The notes under the pieces are model-generated. The model was not told where the DNA came from. It made no database searches and worked only from the letters and a program-made list of their open reading frames with translations. DNA of 64,000 nucleotides from contig VTPC01091007.1 in NCBI GenBank assembly GCA_011009095.1, positions 84,721-148,720 on the forward strand. Reading direction: 5' to 3'. Shown here piece after piece: positions 57,831 to 64,000 of this stretch. How positions within the stretch are numbered: position 1 is the first letter of the stretch; the number at the start of each line of letters is the position of its first letter. Origin of the DNA: Ignelater luminosus (lineage: Eukaryota; Arthropoda; Insecta; Coleoptera; Elateridae). The position numbers were made by a program, and so were the translations under genes.

Positions 57831-60426
57831 CAGGAGTAAGTTATTATTCACAAAAATATAACTCTGGGCCCTCTTTACACAAATATCTATATTGTATTGC
57901 TAGTTGGGTATTAAGGACACTGAATTTTAATTTTGCATGTGGGAAACCAAATACAACGAATTGATCCTGGTAAGGTATTATCATTATAATGGCGCATTTG
58001 TAAAATAATCCATACGGTGAATGTGTAGGTTTTAAAAAGCCACCAAAAAATTATTGTAATTCTGTAAGAAACGAGAAAGACTGATATTAGAGAAAAACTT
58101 AATTGTGACTACTTCTATTGTAAAGCAAAGAAAGGTGCAGAAAAGCTGTAATACTATCTAGATTTAAAGAAATTCGTGGAAAATAGGCATTTACGTGCAT
58201 TTTTGAAAGAAAGAAAGTGTCAATCGTTTTCCTTTGCACTGTAAATAAAGTCATTTACAATTAAAGCAATAATTGTTTCTAACAAGCAAATTTTTACCTA
58301 AGGGGATCTTTATTGGACCTCTCTTTTTCTGGATTTTGCTAGCTGTGCTACGTTTAGCAAAATAACTTTGATGAGTCGTAGAATTAAGGAATAATTAGAG
58401 CTGGCAGGCTGCAAGGTTTTCTATAGCTGCAGTGCATTTATGGTCGGATGCGAAATAGAGGAGAACAAAGGTAGATACCTAATAAAAACAAAAGTATCTA
58501 ATAAGATCATTTTTCAACTTCATGAAACACTCCTGTGTAGCCAAGACTAATGTTAAAGGGCACAAAATTGTTCACTATAATTTTTCTTACAACAAAGTTA
58601 TTTTTAGATTATAAACCGTTTGGACACCCCGTATATAAACAAGTGTATTTATGTATGTATTTAACATTGCTTACAACAATTTGTAAATAAGAAAAAGCTA
58701 ACACTTCTGATGAAATGTACTGCCTACACTGTTTGCGGTCTCTGTAATTTTAGTGTCATTTGGTGGCAAGCAATTTCTGACATTTTCCTGTTAGTGTGCG
58801 AAAAATTGAAAATTTTTTATATGCAAATTAGAACTAAAAGCTTTTTAGATATCTAAAAATAAATATTAACTAAATTTGTTTTAACATTTACTTTTGTAAT
58901 ATCGTATACCCTTATTATACTAGCAAGAAACAATCCTTTAGGAACGAACTTCGTTATATCGATTGTGAGTTGAAAGTGCACCCTCAATAAATTATGTGTA
59001 ATATATCCCTTGCTGAAGATCAGAATATTTCAGTAGCTAACTAGATAAGTAAAATAATCTTACACCAGCTGATCTCTTGCGTACACGAAAATGCGCCGCG
59101 CCGTTCATTTTTAATATTTCACTTGAATCTTTTGAATCTTCATAGAATGACAACACAAAAGATTGTCTCCTCATATTCCTGGTGGCGTTTATAAACTTAC
59201 GACGTGTGAAACTATCTACATAAAATATCATAAATAACTACAGATGATTTTCATAAGTTTTGTAATGTGTCTATTCAAAGTCAGTACAAATAACATAAAT
59301 TTCCGCTTCGCTTAGGCCAAAACCGTTTTGTAGTTAATTCAACTTTGGGGTTTAACGTTATTCAGTAAATATAAACTGACAAGACACCGAGAGACACATC
59401 GACAATCACTGTAACTACACATTACATCCTTTTGCTCCTTGTTCTGATTTCCCATGAGCTTATGACTAAGTTTACGGGTTTCCCATTCGCGTTCCACATG
59501 ACGACGTTCTTTCACCTTTATTGTCAAATAATGTCATGTTAAAACTTATAAATGTGGCTTATAATGTATTTCTTATATAATAAAGAGGTTTACTATTGTA
59601 AGATGCCTTCATAAATCATTAGTGCTGCTGCAAAATTTAGTTCTTCATCACAAGAAATCTTTAGATGTCTTATAAATAAAAATAATGGATCCATTAAGCG
59701 AACTGTAGGTTGCATAAGGTGTTCTATTAAATAATTACGATTTATATTCAGAAAGCATAATCCATTTACAGTTATCAGAAAACAATCATTCAACTGTTTA
59801 TGACATTACCGTTTAAAATGTCCCGTTTGGAGATATCTTTGTTCAGGAGAGTTTTTAATTTTTGTTTTAGTCTCACTTTCAGCCAAAAAATATAAAAATT
59901 GGCATTTTATATAATTTATATAATCAAATGGTCCATTTTAGATTATTTTAGATGTTAGTTGGGTATGATTCTTAGATAATTTATCCATGTAACCATACTT
60001 TCTTTTTGCACATTTATCATATCTGAGTTTTTCATCTATCTCTTAGTCTTGGCCGCTGCATTCTCATTTTTAACACACACAAGCTGAAGATGTAGTCTTC
60101 ATAAATTAATCAAATGATTTACACAAGGTTGCACCATGTGCGCTTCAACTAACAAAGAACTAGGATACTATAAAAGCCTAGTACATTTTTCAGAACTTTA
60201 GTGAACAACAAACAAAAAACAACGCATAAAGTAAGTTTCTAAACTTTTTTGTCTACACGTTAAGTGGTATAGAAATTTTCATAATTTACGTAATTTCACA
60301 TTTCTCAAACATTCAAAGCTTAAAAAAATTTTAAATTTGGTTTGCTTTTATTAACTTGAATTTCTCAAGTTAAAAATGATTTGTTTCGCTTATCTATCAT
60401 AAATAAGTATATAAAAGTGTACTTAC
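57831..60426. other. KCNQ intron sequence, nothing recognised
   Basis: AT-rich DNA directly downstream of the pore exon in KCNQ orientation. No coding or RNA signature was seen. Confidence 0.4.
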
Positions 60427-60684
60427 AGCTGGAAGCGCAAAGAACGAGATAGCAAAAACGCTAAAACAAGAGGCGACGATTTTCCCCATCCACGTTCGTG
60501 GTACCGTGTCACCGTAACCTATCGTGGTTACCGTGATAACGCCCCACCAAAGAGCATCTGCATAACTGGAAAAATCGCCTGTATTCTTGCCGTCAGCTCC
60601 TACAGCATCTTTTTCAGCCAGATACACAAAGTAACTGCTAAAGATGAGGCCTAGGAAACCGATGTACAGTGTTGTTATTAGTTC
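60427..60684 (-). CDS. KCNQ: KCNQ (Kv7) potassium channel, S5-pore-S6 exon
   Basis: This 86-residue exon of a voltage-gated potassium channel of the plasma membrane reads [20 protein letters not shown] (S5), a turret loop [40 protein letters not shown] (pore helix and TIGYGD selectivity filter) and [19 protein letters not shown] (S6). Kv7 channels pass the M-type current that limits repetitive firing. The residues expected for K+ selectivity are intact. Acceptor TTTCAG and donor GTAAGT are clear, and the exon is phase 0 on both sides. The seven exons in this window give 383 residues to the stop codon; S1-S4 exons are not found before the right edge. Confidence 0.96.
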
Positions 60685-62463
60685 CTGAAACAAATAAACT
60701 TAATTAGAACCTGGAGTCATGTTTAAATGAACAATAATAACTTTAGTTCCGACTTTTTCATAGCGCTGCGTGAATTAGTACAAAGCTAGAACGTGGAGCC
60801 ATTTAGAATATTACATTACATTACACTGATACAAACTCTTGACGTGGTTCACAAAAGTCCGGTTGCAGTTTTGTACAGTTCTGAAACGTCCTCCACAACT
60901 CAATCAGCACAAAAGGTCAAAGTAACCCAAACAGAACAGTGTTAGTTTAGTAATCCCAAAGTTTACCCAAAAACTTGTTTAATTGTCCATAATTTATTGG
61001 TATAAGTTGACTTAATGCTTGAAAATTGCTAGATAAAAGACAACGCGTTATCGTTGACATTAAAAGCTTTTCAGAAGCAACAAAAGAAAGACGCCGTGGA
61101 CTCAGAAGAGGGAAAAACTAAACTGAGTAGAGAGAATCTCAAACTTTGCTTTTATAACCGTTTATACCACTTGACTATTCTTATATCTTTCACCTAGTTC
61201 ATGTTTGGTGCTTAGTGATTGTGGTGATAAATAAACCACAAATGATTAGATTTTTCTAAATGTTTTAGACTTTTGCATCAGAAACTAACTTACCACGTCT
61301 AGTATTGCAAAATGTCCAATTTCATATTCTTGCAAAATTATCGTAGTGCCTTGAAATAATGTAACTTATAAAACGACTTGCTTTTTACAATTATATCATT
61401 AGTAATTATAAAATTAATAAAATACGAAACAGAATATCATTAAATGATACCAAGATGAACAGAACTAAATCTTAAAATACCCCTTGGACTGGTTTCAATT
61501 TGCATCAAATAACTGGGTAGCTCAGTACCAGATCTTACCATTGTTTATTAAATTATTTAGAGTCTATTGATCCCCAGGAAAATCTGTAAGCAAATGGAAT
61601 AGAAAAGTCTGCTACCTTTCCGAGCAAGAGTCAAACACGCCAGAGTTAGTATACATTTGACAATAGTTCATTAGATTAACATATTGACGTATTTATGTTT
61701 TAATTCGTCTTCAGTTTCATTTTAAAAATAGGTAAGTCTTTTATAAGTTTAAGACTAACCGCTACAGGGAAAAACAAAAATCAGGGAGATAAAGTTAGGT
61801 TTGTCCTGACTCTGATATGAATTTTGGAACCATTCCCTTGGGAGATTAGTCAATCACAGTCTTTTGAGAAAGAATCAACACTTATGGACTTGACAGTCAT
61901 ACCTCGATCGACAACGTAGTTCTTAAAACTAAACCATATCACTGCACCGATCTTGTACATAGATCACCGATAGAGGTATGTTCCATGAAGCTACCAGCAG
62001 GATCACCATATGAATTCAACATCACATCTTGTAAAAAGACAGTTTACCTAATCATGGGAAGAAGATAATTACGGTCCATCAACAATGCATTCTCTTTCAA
62101 TTCTAAAGAGGAGAAGATGCTAACGTGCTTTCTTCTTTATATCAGTTCATCAGTTTCATCAACACAAAAGAAGGGAGTACAGGTGAAGCCCAACACAATG
62201 TACTTGACCTTTGTTGGAGGGTAGTGGTTGCCAGGTTGATCTGTAGTTGTTCGTAGGATCAACAGGTCTGGATTGATAGAATTTGAACAGCTTTGAGATA
62301 GTAGACTCATCTCTTCTTGATTTTTGCTTTGTTACGATAACTTGACTAGACCCGATGGTGGTAGTTGGAATCGTTGAATTGGATTTGGAACCTCTTGACA
62401 AATTACATGTTGAATTGTTTTCGGTTTGGTAAATTGCAATTTTCCTAATCTTGGATCGGATTC
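60685..62463 (-). other. KCNQ intron sequence upstream of the pore exon
   Basis: Begins with a GTTTCAG acceptor just above the pore exon. I looked for the preceding Kv7 exon, which should end in a histidine-arginine-glutamine block before a donor, and did not see it here. There is no other recognised feature. Confidence 0.5.
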
Positions 62464-62722
62464 CATGTGAACTTTGAAGGTTCGTAAATAAGCTTGATTG
62501 CAGCAAACTTGAATTCTTGAAATGGACAGTGCACCATTCAAGCGGACTTTGTTATCGTATTGAATCTTAGCAGCCCTTGGGTGGTATAGCTGTGTCCTTC
62601 AGGTGGACTTTGTATGTATATTACATGTTGAATCTCTCGTCAAAGTAGTTGGGTGTCCTGGAAGCGGATTCGAACCTCAGTTCATCCAGTCTTTGCTGCA
62701 ATGTCTGTAGATATCTATTGAT
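62464..62722. repeat. degenerate 61-bp tandem repeat
   Basis: Two adjacent units of exactly 61 bases begin with A(A/G)G(C/T)GGACTTTGT at 62540 and 62601 and end in TGTCCT-x-x. Both contain TTGAATCT. A third, diverged unit opens with AAGCGGATTC at 62662, and a likely fourth lies before 62540 (GTGAACTTTG at 62467). Because 61 is not a multiple of three, the open frames crossing it are unlikely to be protein. GGTTCGAATCC on the - strand is a chance B-box match inside the array. Confidence 0.55.
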
Positions 62723-62919
62723 TCTAATGTTTGTGTTGTTGGATGCCGATAAAGATGATATCATACATTTGGTTTGCTGATTTGATGTCCGGGTCAGTTC
62801 ATGTTACTTTTCTCCTAAATGCTCAAATTTGAAACGATCTTTTGCTCTAATCGCCTCTGCCTTTATAAAAATTAAAATGACGAAATAGTAGAAAACTAGA
62901 ACAAATAGATCATTTAAGG

Positions 62920-64000
62920 CAGGGGTCCCCAACCTTTTTGTATTTAACAGCACATTCTAGAATATCGGTCGAGCGGCGGGCATCATTTATTTTTTCAAGG
63001 TAAATTTATAGTTGGACATCATCTGCAGATGTGATATCCACAAAACCAGTTTAGCTTTAAACAAGTTTACATACCCAATCATTATAGCTGTATGTTTGTC
63101 TTTTCCCTGCAGCTCCAAGTTTAAATAATTGAATGTTTCCATTATGTCTGTGATAAAACCCAAATCCATCTGCCAGCGAGAGTCAGTTAGTTCAAGAAAA
63201 TTCTGATTTTTGGTATTGAGATAATTTGTTATTTCTTCATTTAAATTTACAAATCTTGTAGGAACTTTGCGTTTACTGAGCCAACGTACTTCAGTATGCA
63301 GAATGAGATCAGAATCTTCAGAATTGTCTAGTAAGGCCTTGAAAAGGCAATGTTGCAAAGAGACTGCTCGAATAAAGTTTTTATTTTTGTAACTACTCTC
63401 ATGACGTGTCCTACCATACAAAGCTTCCTGATGGATAATACAGTAATACGGCATAAAGTTTGGAAATAATTTGTTTTTTTTACAAAGGGCAATAAATCTA
63501 TTGATATTACCAACCATTGCTGGTGCCTCATCAGTACTTATCTCCGACAGCTTGTGCAGAGGCATATTTACCGACTCTTTATAGATTTCCTCATCTGTTG
63601 TTCGTCCTTTCATTAGTAATATTTTCAGTACATATTCTTTTACAGTAAAGTTACTAAATACCATTCTCACCGTAACTGCTAACTGTTGTTGGGCAGACAG
63701 GGTTGACTTTAGTTGATTTATCTTCTTCTTTCTTACTTTAGGTTTAAGTGGTACACTAACTGACAAAAAGCTGTTTTAAATCCATTACATGTTCTTGGTG
63801 ATGTTTAGTTTCATTTAAATTTCCCATCGAAAGGTTTTTGGATGTGAGTGTACTTTGTTAACATGTATCTCCACCGTACACGCCTACTCAGAGCTTTTTT
63901 GAGGTTGGTCACGCTGTATTCAACTTCGCTACTAGGTAGCCTCACTACTCACGTTAATCGTTAATATTACATGCAGTGGAGCGGTTTGGCTAGCACCGCC
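62920..64000 (-). mobile_element. hAT-type transposon, partial, runs off the window
   Basis: The left end CAGGGGTCCCCAACCTTTTT begins at 62920 and is the usual end of hAT elements of the ZBED/GTF2IRD2-like group. The eight bases outside (62912-62919, ATTTAAGG) would be one copy of the target duplication. The interior encodes a truncated transposase on the - strand. The opposite terminus is not visible before the window ends, so the right limit is unknown. Confidence 0.75.
62987..63766 (-). pseudogene. hAT transposase fragment (ZBED5/GTF2IRD2-like)
   Basis: About 259 residues are open. Visible family blocks are KINQLKSTLSAQQQ, ISTDEAPAMVGNINRFIALC (with the T-D-x-A-P-A-M catalytic-region motif), YYCIIHQEAL and HTEVRWLSKRKV. 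The frame has no methionine start at its upper end and is closed by a TAA just above, so the N-terminal BED zinc finger and first catalytic segment are missing or frame-broken. After LFKAKLVLWISHL the frame stops almost at once and the terminal repeat follows; the C-terminal dimerisation domain of hAT transposases is therefore deleted. It is inactive. Confidence 0.85.

Larger units (their letters stand above)
48583..60426 (-). other. KCNQ intron, 11.8 kb, with nested transposons
   Basis: Bounded by GTAAGT (60421-60426) after the pore exon and TTTTAG before the helix A exon. It contains a PIF/Harbinger element, a DD41D element, a Tc1/mariner tail and a LINE tail, listed separately. The stretches 48600-53570 and 57900-60420 show no recognised gene. 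GGACACCCCGTATATAA near 58622 looks like a transposon end without partner. Confidence 0.75.

Noticed and set aside
62660..62690. GGTTCGAATCC on the - strand, a perfect tRNA B box
   Set aside because: No A box or cloverleaf fits around it, and it lies within a 61-bp tandem repeat.
1..64000. CRISPR arrays, prophage, operons or an undescribed defence-type system
   Set aside because: The sequence is eukaryotic with spliceosomal introns. Tandem arrays present lack spacer structure, and no cluster of linked unknown genes exists.

Overview
This is an AT-rich, intron-rich window from an animal nuclear genome, most likely an insect. The one gene I can name encodes a protein of the insect/vertebrate KCNQ type. 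The transposon mix (Copia, mariner, a DD41D Tc1/mariner element, hAT, PIF/Harbinger, LINE fragments) is typical of insects. There are no operons, Shine-Dalgarno sites or CRISPR arrays. A 400-base run of N at 33326-33725 marks an assembly gap.

Two host genes are supported. On the + strand, a three-exon gene (coding exons 6632-6650, 7479-7617 and 12256-14308) would encode a 736-residue, serine-rich, largely disordered nuclear-looking protein. It carries an AT-hook-like RRGRKPKK motif, a PLNLC motif resembling a CtBP-binding site, and lysine/arginine-rich nuclear localisation signals. I do not recognise the family. The splice phases agree at both junctions, and the first ATG follows an in-frame stop. 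A CpG-rich stretch covers the first exon and the start of intron 1. Intron 2 holds two unusual tandem arrays: a ~57-bp minisatellite and a 21-bp array followed by an inverted copy of itself.

On the - strand, seven exons between 60684 and 27021 encode the C-terminal 383 residues of a KCNQ (Kv7) voltage-gated potassium channel: S5-pore-S6 with the TIGYGD selectivity filter, the calmodulin-binding helices A and B, and the coiled-coil helices C and D. The exons for S1-S4 lie beyond the right edge. Three KCNQ introns are large (11.8, 15.6 and 4.6 kb), and the first two have accumulated transposons.

Mobile elements, left to right: a possible small MITE (1603-1802); a much decayed Tc1/mariner copy (about 3890-5900); a 216-bp hAT MITE (15504-15719); a LINE reverse-transcriptase fragment (19324-19446); a lone hAT end (23753); a mariner with an internal deletion (about 34360-35525); a Copia retrotransposon with 165-bp LTRs and a 5-bp target duplication (37475-41665); a GC-rich unclassified repeat (46040-46900); a PIF/Harbinger element with TAA duplications (53584-54187); a DD41D element with ~290-bp inverted repeats (54394-56345); another Tc1/mariner tail; a second LINE tail; and a truncated hAT transposase at the right edge. 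Every recognisable transposase or polymerase is broken. I saw no clear sign of an undescribed multi-gene system. The most unusual items are the unidentified nuclear-protein gene, the inverted 21-bp array and the long-TIR DD41D element.
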